From the IMG/VR virus record IMGVR_UViG_3300032242_001289, positions 1-29,114 of that record: a stretch of 29,114 bases of DNA. The stretch is one strand, 5' to 3'. Position 1 is the stretch's first letter; every line of letters begins with the position of its first letter. Under the pieces are notes generated by a model, which was not told where the DNA came from, searched no databases, and saw only the letters and a program-made list of their open reading frames with translations. A program made the position numbers and the translations under genes. Of this stretch, positions 22,523 to 29,114 are shown piece by piece. The DNA is from a virus.

Positions 22523-23476
22523 ATGACACCAACGGATAAATTAGAAATGCAAATTAACGAATCAGATGATGGTTCAGCAGTAGTAGATTTACCTGATGAT
22601 GATGGCGTTATTGAACAAACAGGTAAGTCCGAGTATAGAACGGATGAAAACTTTGATGATGGTGGTGTAGTTGATGAAGAGCGTCAAAAGATTCGTGAGC
22701 AAAGACGAGAGGAAAGACGCAACAAAAAGGTCATCCATCGTGAAAAAGCAAGAGAATCTAATGCACTCATTAATTCATTAAAGAAGCAAATTGAGCAGTT
22801 AGAAGAGCGTGTGGCAGTAAGTGAAAAGAAAACCACAGGCGTAGAACTTGCTCGGATGGATAAAGCAATTGAAGATGCAGGTGTTCAATTAGAATACGCT
22901 AAGATGAAGTTGCAAGAAGCAGTTAGCACTAGCAATGGTGAACTAGCAATTCAAGCCAACGAGATGTTGTATGAAGCCCAACGCAACATTGAAACATTAA
23001 ATGGTTACAAACGCCAAGCAAATCAAGTCCAACAACGCCCTAATATTCAAGTTCCTTCTACTCGAACACAAGAATTAATGGCTGAATGGCTAGAAGAAAA
23101 CCCTTGGTATGACCCATCTAAAGACTCCCAAGAGCGTGATATCACTATTTCTATCGATAAACAGCTAGTTCGTGATGGTTTCAACCCCGAATCGGAAGAT
23201 TATTGGGATGAATTGTCGTATCGTGTGAAAAAAGTTTTACCTGAAGTTGCAAACAATGGTTATAATGACAATAATAATCGTAACCAAAGACCGAGGTCTG
23301 TTGTGACTAGTTCAGGAAGAGAATCTGTATCAAATTCTAAGGGCAGTAGTTTTGTACTGTCCCCTGAGAGAGTGTCTGCCATGAAAGAATCAGGGGCTTG
23401 GAATGACCCTGTGCGTAAGAAAAAAATGGTAGATTACTATCGCACTTATGACAGACAGAATAAGGGGCAACAATAA
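22523..23476 (+). CDS. Scaffold-like head assembly protein
   Basis: A 317-residue protein with an acidic N-terminus (NESDDGSAVVDLPDDDGVIE), a long charged coiled coil (residues about 50-170, including IREQRREERRNKKVIHREKA and LKKQIEQLEERVAVSEKK) and a basic helical C-terminus (VRKKKMVDYYRTYDRQNKGQQ). That layout and its place between portal and capsid match phage scaffolding proteins, which are usually expelled or degraded before packaging. NFDDGGVVDEE resembles the GG motif, possibly by chance. AAAGGA lies about 10 bases upstream. There is no sign of a fused protease. Confidence 0.7.
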   Translation: MTPTDKLEMQINESDDGSAVVDLPDDDGVIEQTGKSEYRTDENFDDGGVVDEERQKIREQRREERRNKKVIHREKARESNALINSLKKQIEQLEERVAVSEKKTTGVELARMDKAIEDAGVQLEYAKMKLQEAVSTSNGELAIQANEMLYEAQRNIETLNGYKRQANQVQQRPNIQVPSTRTQELMAEWLEENPWYDPSKDSQERDITISIDKQLVRDGFNPESEDYWDELSYRVKKVLPEVANNGYNDNNNRNQRPRSVVTSSGRESVSNSKGSSFVLSPERVSAMKESGAWNDPVRKKKMVDYYRTYDRQNKGQQ

Positions 23477-24021
23477 TGGATGCTAGATTAACTCGCAACA
23501 ACAAAGCAGGTCGCCAAGCTCGTGGTAGCAAAGATACCATCAGAGAAGCACCTGAAAACAAATTTGAATCAAATAGACGCAGAAATAAAATGTTTCGTGA
23601 CGAGTTCACTCAAGAAGCATTGCCAACTGCACCTGAAATCGCAGGTTTTCATACCTGTTGGTTATCAACTACCCATCAGTACGACCCAATCCATAAGCGT
23701 ATTCGCATAGGCTACACGCCTGTAAAAGCCGATGAAGTCCCTGGCTTTGAAAACTTTCGTGTAAAAGCAGGTGAAATGGAAGGGTTTGTTGCGTGTAACG
23801 AGATGGTACTTTACAAACTTCCAATCGACATTTATCAAGACTACATGGCTGAAGTACACCATTGGTCTCCGATGGATGAGCAGGATAAGATTAAAGTCCA
23901 ACAAGAACAGTTGTTAAACGCAAGAGACTCCAATGGTAAAAAATTGGGTGGATACGAGGGTAATGGTTATGAAGATGGTTTCGACCAAGACTTATCGAAG
24001 GATGCCCCTATTTTTAGTTAA
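23476..24021 (+). CDS. Head-region hypothetical protein, 181 aa
   Basis: A 181-residue protein starting with a basic arm (MDARLTRNNKAGRQARGSKD) followed by a compact domain (HTCWLSTTHQYDPIHKRIRI, then KADEVPGFENFRVKAGEMEG and EMVLYKLPIDIYQDYMAE). The C-terminus is Gly/Asp-rich and polar. It is not recognised, but it resembles small capsid-associated proteins that lie between scaffold and capsid in similar phages. The start overlaps the scaffold stop (TAATG) with AAGGGG upstream. A 117-base gap with hairpins follows. Confidence 0.68.
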   Translation: MDARLTRNNKAGRQARGSKDTIREAPENKFESNRRRNKMFRDEFTQEALPTAPEIAGFHTCWLSTTHQYDPIHKRIRIGYTPVKADEVPGFENFRVKAGEMEGFVACNEMVLYKLPIDIYQDYMAEVHHWSPMDEQDKIKVQQEQLLNARDSNGKKLGGYEGNGYEDGFDQDLSKDAPIFS

Positions 24022-24051
24022 ATAGGTTGTAGTAAGTAGTATTTTTTAAAA

Positions 24052-24092
24052 TTGCGTTAGAAGCGATTTTGCTTTGTAGCTTTGAATAAAGC
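24052..24092 (+). promoter_or_regulatory. Structured leader/promoter region before the capsid genes
   Basis: Two hairpins are visible: AAAATTGC-gttagaa-GCGATTTT (one T-G pair) and AGCTTT-gaat-AAAGCT. They lie in the only gap of over 100 bases in the virion operon (24022-24138), just before the decoration and capsid genes. Such stems can protect the 5' end of a highly expressed or processed mRNA. A sigma70-like promoter is not clear (TTGCTT and TTATAA lie about 18 bases apart). The AAGGAG before 24139 is strong. Confidence 0.4.
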
Positions 24093-24138
24093 TTATAACT
24101 GAAATTTTTTCTTTTAACTTTTTTAAGGAGTATTATTT

Positions 24139-24774
24139 ATGTCATCAGTAAATGCTCCGTTCGGTTTGCGACCTGCTTTTTTCCCAACAGGGTTGGAGAG
24201 AGCACAATGCTTACAGAACGGAATTACATCAGGCTATAACGCCAATATCCTCAAAGGACAGCCTGTTTCATATGTAAACGCTGCCAATGTGGGTTCTACA
24301 GGTTCTGCAAACGGAACAATTATTGCTTCGGCTACACAAGCAGGTGCTTCAACATCACAGGCTTATGCAGTTGCAGGTTCATTTCAAGGTGTTGAATTCA
24401 CCGATACCACAGGTCGCAGAAGGGTTTCCAACTACTGGCCTGCAGGTACAACTGTTTTGTCAGGTTCAACCACTAACGCTTACTTCTATAACGACTTAAA
24501 CATCGTTTATGAAATCCAAGCAGATGGTTCAATGGCACAAACAAGTATCGGTAACGAGTATATGTTTACAAACATTACTGCAGGTTCAACCGTAACAGGA
24601 CTATCACAAGCAACCCTCGGTTCAGCAACAGCAGTTGCTAACGGTAACCAAGGTCAAATGCGTGTGGTGGATTTAGCACAGGGAGTTGATAACGCATGGG
24701 GTGATGCATACACAGTAGTTCGTGTAATGCTAACTTCAACCAACTTCTTTGGTCAATATACTGCAACTGTTTAA
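24139..24774 (+). CDS. Capsid decoration/cement-type structural protein
   Basis: A 211-residue beta-rich protein starting MSSVNAPFGLRPAFFPTG, a typical opening of proteins found directly before the major capsid gene in many podovirus- and siphovirus-like phages. Gly/Thr/Ser-rich strands follow, ending YTVVRVMLTSTNFFGQYTAT. There is no signal peptide. A decoration or head-stabilising role is inferred from place, size and composition. A very strong site (AAGGAG) precedes the ATG, and the product is probably abundant. Confidence 0.72.
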   Translation: MSSVNAPFGLRPAFFPTGLERAQCLQNGITSGYNANILKGQPVSYVNAANVGSTGSANGTIIASATQAGASTSQAYAVAGSFQGVEFTDTTGRRRVSNYWPAGTTVLSGSTTNAYFYNDLNIVYEIQADGSMAQTSIGNEYMFTNITAGSTVTGLSQATLGSATAVANGNQGQMRVVDLAQGVDNAWGDAYTVVRVMLTSTNFFGQYTATV

Positions 24775-24790
24775 TATAGGAGAATAAATT

Positions 24791-25705
24791 ATGGCAGCCC
24801 CAATGCGTAGTACGGACTTCCGTTCAATTGTAGAACCTATATTGAACGAGTCTTTTGATGGTGTGTACGACCAAAGAGCAGATGAATGGTCTACAGTTTT
24901 CAGAGAACAATCAGGTATTCCTCGTAATTACCATGAAGAACCTGTGTTGTATGGTTTCGGTGCTGCACCTCAGTTACCTGATGGTTCACCTGTTACTTAT
25001 CAACAAGGTGGTGTTCTATTCTTACAACGCTATATTTACCAAGTATTCGGTTTGGCATTTGCTTTAACTAGAGTTTTAGTTGAAGACGGTGACCACATCC
25101 GTTTAGGTGCTATTTATGCGAAACACTTAGCTCAATCTTTGGTGGAAACTAAAGAATTGCTTTGTGCCAATGTACTGAATCGTGCATTCAATGCTTCATA
25201 CACAGGTGGTGACGGTGTATCTTTAATCAACACAGCACACCCAATTGCTTCAGGTTCATTCTCAAACCAATTAACAACAGCTGCAGCTTTATCTCAAACA
25301 TCTCTTGAACAGATGTTGATTCAAGTTCGCCAAGCAGTTGATAACAATGGTAAGAAGATTCGCCTACAGCCATTGAAGCTTGTTGTTGCCCCAGGCAATA
25401 CTTTCCAAGCTGAAGTGCTTCTAAAGTCTGTTTTAAGAGCAGGTACTGCTAACAACGATATCAACCCAATTAAATCAATTGGTTTGCTACCTGAAGGAGC
25501 ATCTGTAATTTCTCGTTTAACATCACAAACCAATTGGTGGATTCAAACTGATGCACCTGAAGGTTTCAAAGTGTTAATGCGTAGAGCATTAGAGAAGACA
25601 ATGGAAGGGGATTTCGAAACTGATTCTATGCGTTACAAAGCAACTGAACGCTATCAGGTTGGTTTCACAGACCCACGCTGTGCTTACGGTACATCAGGAG
25701 CGTAA
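24791..25705 (+). CDS. Major capsid protein (HK97-type fold)
   Basis: A 304-residue protein with the features of a compact HK97-fold major head protein. The N-arm is MAAPMRSTDFRSIVEPILNE. The spine-helix region is GAIYAKHLAQSLVETKELLC. NTAHPIASGSFSNQLT follows, then LKLVVAPGNTFQAEVLLKSV and a conserved-looking C-terminus (MRYKATERYQVGFTDPRCAY). It resembles Mu gpT-like head subunits. It has no N-terminal delta domain, consistent with the separate scaffold. AGGAG lies 8 bases upstream and a terminator follows at once, as expected for a highly expressed gene. Confidence 0.88.
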   Translation: MAAPMRSTDFRSIVEPILNESFDGVYDQRADEWSTVFREQSGIPRNYHEEPVLYGFGAAPQLPDGSPVTYQQGGVLFLQRYIYQVFGLAFALTRVLVEDGDHIRLGAIYAKHLAQSLVETKELLCANVLNRAFNASYTGGDGVSLINTAHPIASGSFSNQLTTAAALSQTSLEQMLIQVRQAVDNNGKKIRLQPLKLVVAPGNTFQAEVLLKSVLRAGTANNDINPIKSIGLLPEGASVISRLTSQTNWWIQTDAPEGFKVLMRRALEKTMEGDFETDSMRYKATERYQVGFTDPRCAYGTSGA

Positions 25706-25712
25706 TGTAGTA

Positions 25713-25741
25713 AAGGGGGCGTTAAAAACCCCCTTATTTTT
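25713..25741 (+). terminator. Terminator after the major capsid gene
   Basis: AAGGGGG and CCCCCTT form a perfect 7-base stem with a 9-base loop, followed by ATTTTT. It begins 8 bases after the capsid stop. It may reduce expression of the genes behind it. Confidence 0.8.
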
Positions 25742-25770
25742 AACTAGTCAACTTTTCATGGAGAAAGACT

Positions 25771-26817
25771 ATGCCACAATTTTCAGATGATTTATTTTTA
25801 GGGTCAGCCCCTAGTTATGTAGGAACAAACGCCAACAACGCTTTTGGTAACCCATCCCCTATGGATTTAGGATTTGGTCCAATGGGCAGAGTTTATTTAT
25901 ACGATGTAGTTCCAAAGGTTGGAGCAACAGCATCCGTATTAACAGCCAAAACACCAACGGTAGCAACTACTTATAGTGGTGCTCAATTAGCATCAACATC
26001 AGCAACCACAGGTGCAACACAGGTTACTCGTACTGATGGCACAGTTGTATTGCAATTAGATTATCCTCGTGCAGTAGCAGTAACAACTGCATCAGGTTCG
26101 CCAACCAACGCACAAGTAACTATCTCAGGATATGATTATTACAACCAACCAATGACTGAAATTATTCAATCAGGTACGGTTGCATCAACACAAACACTAG
26201 GTCGTAAAGCATTCTTCCAAGTATCAAGCGTAGCATTCTCAGGTGGTACTACAGTTGCAGTTTCTGTAGATACATCTAATGTGCTTGGTTTACCTTGCAG
26301 AATCAGCGATGCATCTTATGTGTTAAGTAACAAAGTTTCAGGTTCATTAGCATTTGATACAGGAACATTAGCACTAGGTTTCTACGCTAATACGACTACT
26401 TACTCTACACAGTTAGCATCTGCAATTACTACTGCAACCCCAGGGGTTATTACTGTTGGTTATGCCCCTGCAAGTGGCACAATCATTCAGTTCACAGGTA
26501 CACCTCCTGCTCCATTAGTTACAGGTACAAACTATTGGTGGACTTTGGTTTCAGGTACTACAGGTAAGGTATCTACATCACAGGCTAACTACTTAGCAGG
26601 TACATTTGTGGCTGTTTCAGGTACTTATACTACTAACACAGCATCGATTGTTCCAACGCTTACATCAAGTTCGGTAACGCCTGATGTTCGTGGTACATAC
26701 ACACCAAACGCTACATTGAATGGTTCTTTAAGATTAGTTCTTGAATTGGGATTAACTGCAATTCAAGTTGGACCTCAATCCACCACAACAGGTTTATTGG
26801 GCAATGCTCAAGCCTAA
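25771..26817 (+). CDS. Head-fibre-like beta-rich virion protein with an inserted domain
   Basis: A 348-residue Thr/Ser/Gly/Val-rich, all-beta protein opening MPQFSDDLFLGSAPSYVGTN and GFGPMGRVYLYDVVP. These resemble virion proteins seen after the capsid gene in aquatic phages. Residues about 205-295 hold a separate module (VITVGYAPASGTIIQFTG, then TGTNYWWTLVSGTTGKVS), an Ig-/tail-type beta module that is widespread in phage fibres. The flanks seem to join into one fold without it. It has GGAGAA 9 bases upstream, between the capsid terminator and the GG-motif gene. It probably decorates the head or neck. Confidence 0.68.
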   Translation: MPQFSDDLFLGSAPSYVGTNANNAFGNPSPMDLGFGPMGRVYLYDVVPKVGATASVLTAKTPTVATTYSGAQLASTSATTGATQVTRTDGTVVLQLDYPRAVAVTTASGSPTNAQVTISGYDYYNQPMTEIIQSGTVASTQTLGRKAFFQVSSVAFSGGTTVAVSVDTSNVLGLPCRISDASYVLSNKVSGSLAFDTGTLALGFYANTTTYSTQLASAITTATPGVITVGYAPASGTIIQFTGTPPAPLVTGTNYWWTLVSGTTGKVSTSQANYLAGTFVAVSGTYTTNTASIVPTLTSSSVTPDVRGTYTPNATLNGSLRLVLELGLTAIQVGPQSTTTGLLGNAQA

Positions 26818-26829
26818 AGGAGAAATTAA

Positions 26830-27729
26830 ATGAAAGCAAAATTTGGTCGTGAACCTAAAGAAATGACTACCGAACCTTCTGTTGATAACCTTAAAAAAGA
26901 AGGTTTCAAGAAGGGTGGCAAGGCTATGGGTGGTGCAATGATGCCAACAAGAGAAATGCCGATGCGTGAGCAGATGCCTATGCGTAGTGCTATGCCTAAA
27001 CGCAGAGCAATGGCTATGCAACCTGCTTTACTTACTCGTAAAAAAGGTGGTAAAGCACATCATGCTGACGGTGGTGAGGTTGCAAATGAAGGTGATAATT
27101 ATGGATATGAAGTAAAACCTCTAATAAGACCATATAAACCACCAATCAAAAAAGCCAACGGTGGTGAAGTTGAGAGCAAAGCAATGCAAAATAAAGAAGA
27201 TAAAGAAATTAAGAAGGTTGAAAAAGAACTCAAGCATCATGAATCTATGGGTGCTAAGAAAGCCCATCATGGTCTAAAAAGAGGTGGTTCAGCAGAAGAA
27301 GGTAGTGGTTCAACAGGCGATATCGAGGGTGCAGGGTATAGAAAAGGTGGCATGACAGGCACTTTGAAACCTAAAATTAATGTCCAAGATAAAGTTACTT
27401 CTGCTAAACAAGTAAAAGGCTTTAACACCAAGACTAAGGGTTTAGAGGGCAGAGGTTACAAAAATGGTGGAACAATTCACGACTCTAAAGCTAAACATTA
27501 CTTAAACGATATGGAAGATGGAAGCAAACCACATAAGAAGTCAGGTAAAACAGGTGAGATTCATCAAGCACCTGCAGGTTTCAAAAAAGGTGGTGCAGTC
27601 ATGTGTCATGCAGAAGGTGGTCACACTTCTATGTCTATGCGTTCAGGTGAGCATGGTCATAAGAAAATGGATTGCTCACCAATGAAAATGGGTGGTTCTA
27701 CAAGCACGAAAAGCAAAAAGAATTATTAA
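26830..27729 (+). CDS. Lys/Gly-rich GG-motif protein with Met- and His-rich segments, 299 aa
   Basis: A 299-residue, strongly basic, low-complexity protein. The [KDEN]GGx[VAI]-like motif or variants recur about nine times: FKKGGKAMGGAM, RKKGGKAHHADGGEVA, KANGGEVES, KRGGSAEE, RKGGMTG, KNGGTIHD, KKGGAVMCHAEGGHT, KMGGST. Residues 38-66 are Met/Arg-Pro repeats (MPMREQMPMRSAMPKRRAMA). The C-terminus (MCHAEGGHTSMSMRSGEHGH) is rich in His, Met and Cys and may bind metal. No family is recognised. It lies among virion genes with AAAGGAG upstream and a hairpin after it, so it may be a DNA-condensing or internal virion protein. That is inference. Confidence 0.7.
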   Translation: MKAKFGREPKEMTTEPSVDNLKKEGFKKGGKAMGGAMMPTREMPMREQMPMRSAMPKRRAMAMQPALLTRKKGGKAHHADGGEVANEGDNYGYEVKPLIRPYKPPIKKANGGEVESKAMQNKEDKEIKKVEKELKHHESMGAKKAHHGLKRGGSAEEGSGSTGDIEGAGYRKGGMTGTLKPKINVQDKVTSAKQVKGFNTKTKGLEGRGYKNGGTIHDSKAKHYLNDMEDGSKPHKKSGKTGEIHQAPAGFKKGGAVMCHAEGGHTSMSMRSGEHGHKKMDCSPMKMGGSTSTKSKKNY

Positions 27730-27734
27730 GCCAA

Positions 27735-27753
27735 GAGGGGTGAAAGCCCCCTC
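27735..27753 (+). terminator. Hairpin GAGGGG-tgaaagc-CCCCTC
   Basis: A perfect 6-base stem with a 7-base loop starts 6 bases after the stop of the GG-motif gene. No long U-run follows, so it may be a partial terminator or 3' stabiliser. Confidence 0.5.
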
Positions 27754-27797
27754 ATCCTAGCTTCACTTTTATATCACTTTATTTCTAGGAGCAGTAC

Positions 27798-29114
27798 ATG
27801 GGACAAATTGTAGTTTACACAAATTCATCTTCTAAGACAGAAGACCAATTACGCATACAAAAATCACAATTATCAGGTGCATATGATGCAGTTGATAAAC
27901 TTCGTGTTTCGACACCTCAATCATTGATTGATACTGACTTTGAGTATGGTCAACAACCTAGCAAATGGGAGCAATTGGGATTAGAAAATAATCGCCAATC
28001 ATTCTATTATTTTGCAAACGCTGCGTTGAACATGACATCAATTGCAGGTAATCAAGCGAATACCTATCAATTAGTAATTACTACAAGCACCAATGTAACC
28101 ATAGCAACAGGTTCATTTATCTTTATTGTTGATGCATTGGATACCAACGCCAACGGATGGGCATATGTAGTAACAGGTGTTACTGCAGGTACATCGTTTA
28201 CTGTTCAAGTGGCACAACCTGTAACAACCTCAGTATGTTATTCAGCAACATCTACTTATGTGTATCAAGGTTATGCTTATTCAAATGCAGGTATTCCATT
28301 AACAGGAACTACAGCATTTACTTTTGTGGGTTCTACAGTAACTTGTACAACTACTTTTCCACATGGTTTATCGGCTAACTCGTTAATTGCCATTACAGGT
28401 ACAACAGGTCCATCCACAGCAACCCAAATTAACGGTTCGCAAATTGTGGCAACTGTGCCAACATCAACATCATTTACATTTACCAATGTGAATGGCACAC
28501 CAAGCACCACAATCGCCAATACAGCAGGTCAATCTAATTTGTTTGCTAGACCTTCAGGTTATGTAGATACTCGTGCCTATGATGGTTCTGTGAACTTTAC
28601 AGCAGGTTCTGCAGTACCTAATCAACAAATGATTCGCCAAACAAGAAGATACTTCCGTTATCAATCAGGTAAGGGAATTCAATTCTCAACAGGTTCTATT
28701 ATGAAACCTGCCTTGTTTGTTACCTCGGTGACTGCAGTTGGTGGAACTGTAACGGTAACTACACGATGGGCTCACAATATGGCTGTGAATGCCTATATTC
28801 AAGTGTCGGGTGCAGTTGTATCTACTTATAATGGTATTTTTAAAATTGCTTCAGTACCAAGTGCCACTACCCTTACCTATACAACTGTAAACAACATTAC
28901 CCCAAGTTCATTAACTGCATTAACAACTAATGGATTGCCTGTTCGTGTAAGCCCATATAGTTGGTATGGTTCTAAAAACCGATTGGGTTTCTTTGATGCA
29001 CAAAATGGATTGTTTTTTGAGTTTGATGGGCAACAAATTTATGCTGTGTATAGAAACTCAATTAATCAATTAAGTGGATTAGTAGCTCTTACACAAAATA
29101 GTGCAACAGTAACA
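27798..29114 (+). CDS. Tail-fibre/virion structural protein, N-terminal part (cut by window edge)
   Basis: An open frame of 439 codons runs to the window end without a stop. It starts MGQIVVYTNSSSKTEDQLRI, with AGGAG 8 bases upstream. The segment RVSTPQSLIDTDFEYGQQPS followed by KWE, and later RRYFRYQSGKGIQFSTGSIM followed by KP, are signatures I know from structural proteins of marine and freshwater phages. Two beta modules with the shared pattern TVTxTTxxxHGL/M...IxxxG...NGxFKI...TxxTYT occupy residues about 175-255 and 310-375. A receptor-binding or adhesion-like role is plausible but not shown. The C-terminal part, usually the variable host-range portion, lies outside. Confidence 0.75.
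   Translation, partial: MGQIVVYTNSSSKTEDQLRIQKSQLSGAYDAVDKLRVSTPQSLIDTDFEYGQQPSKWEQLGLENNRQSFYYFANAALNMTSIAGNQANTYQLVITTSTNVTIATGSFIFIVDALDTNANGWAYVVTGVTAGTSFTVQVAQPVTTSVCYSATSTYVYQGYAYSNAGIPLTGTTAFTFVGSTVTCTTTFPHGLSANSLIAITGTTGPSTATQINGSQIVATVPTSTSFTFTNVNGTPSTTIANTAGQSNLFARPSGYVDTRAYDGSVNFTAGSAVPNQQMIRQTRRYFRYQSGKGIQFSTGSIMKPALFVTSVTAVGGTVTVTTRWAHNMAVNAYIQVSGAVVSTYNGIFKIASVPSATTLTYTTVNNITPSSLTALTTNGLPVRVSPYSWYGSKNRLGFFDAQNGLFFEFDGQQIYAVYRNSINQLSGLVALTQNSATVT

Noticed and set aside
1-29114. CRISPR array, tRNA or rRNA genes
   Set aside because: I saw no regularly spaced repeats with spacers and no cloverleaf-like or rRNA-like sequence in the gaps, which are all short.

Overview
The window is part of the genome of a double-stranded DNA tailed phage or prophage (Caudoviricetes). 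The evidence is a complete head-packaging and morphogenesis run: small terminase candidate, large terminase, portal, scaffold candidate, decoration-type protein, HK97-type major capsid protein and virion/tail-fibre proteins. A compact replication and recombination block precedes it: DUF1376 protein, DnaB-like helicase, RusA resolvase, HNH-like nuclease and an SSB-tailed DNA-binding-type protein. G+C is low, roughly 40% by eye. AGGAG-type ribosome binding sites are strong, and adjacent genes often overlap by ATGA or TAATG. Gene content (YdaS-like regulator, DUF1376, NGO0469-like replication protein) suggests a proteobacterial host, probably aquatic. The host is inference. No integrase, lysis gene, DNA polymerase, tRNA or CRISPR is visible here.

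Layout. (1) 1-2141, minus strand: a leftward operon read from about 2190, with two small unknown genes, an NGO0469-like protein ending in an SSB-type tail, an unknown gene and a DNA methyltransferase cut by the window edge. (2) 2142-2312: a divergent control region with several palindromes. (3) 2313-7567, plus strand: a tightly packed early/replication operon from the YdaS-like regulator through helicase, RusA and HNH-like nuclease, with many small unknown genes and one tandem paralogous pair. (4) 7568-9830: small transcription units separated by hairpins with GCAA/GAAA loops and preceded by near-repeat promoter segments. One segment appears to carry a duplicated scrap of the upstream HNH gene's 3' end. 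(5) 9831-18959: packaging genes followed by two very large proteins, of 1462 and 977 residues, between terminase and portal. The second ends in an ADP-ribosyltransferase-like domain. The first has a PcfJ-like signature, three C-terminal repeats and abrupt changes in base composition. (6) 18959-29114: portal, small basic protein, GroES-like co-chaperonin, scaffold candidate, decoration-type protein, major capsid protein, fibre-like protein, Lys/Gly/Met/His-rich protein and a tail-fibre-like protein running off the end.

How they work together (inference): the divergent switch sets leftward versus rightward early transcription. The DUF1376 protein and stand-alone helicase start replication, and RusA plus the nuclease resolve and process DNA. 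TerS/TerL pack DNA through the portal into a capsid built on the scaffold, probably with help from the phage GroES. The large terminase-portal interval proteins are candidates for virion-packaged, injected effectors. The most unusual signal is a short peptide motif, roughly [KDEN]-G-G-x-[VAI]. It recurs more than a dozen times in four otherwise unrelated virion-region proteins (11635-16023, 16026-18959, 21549-21902, 26830-27729).
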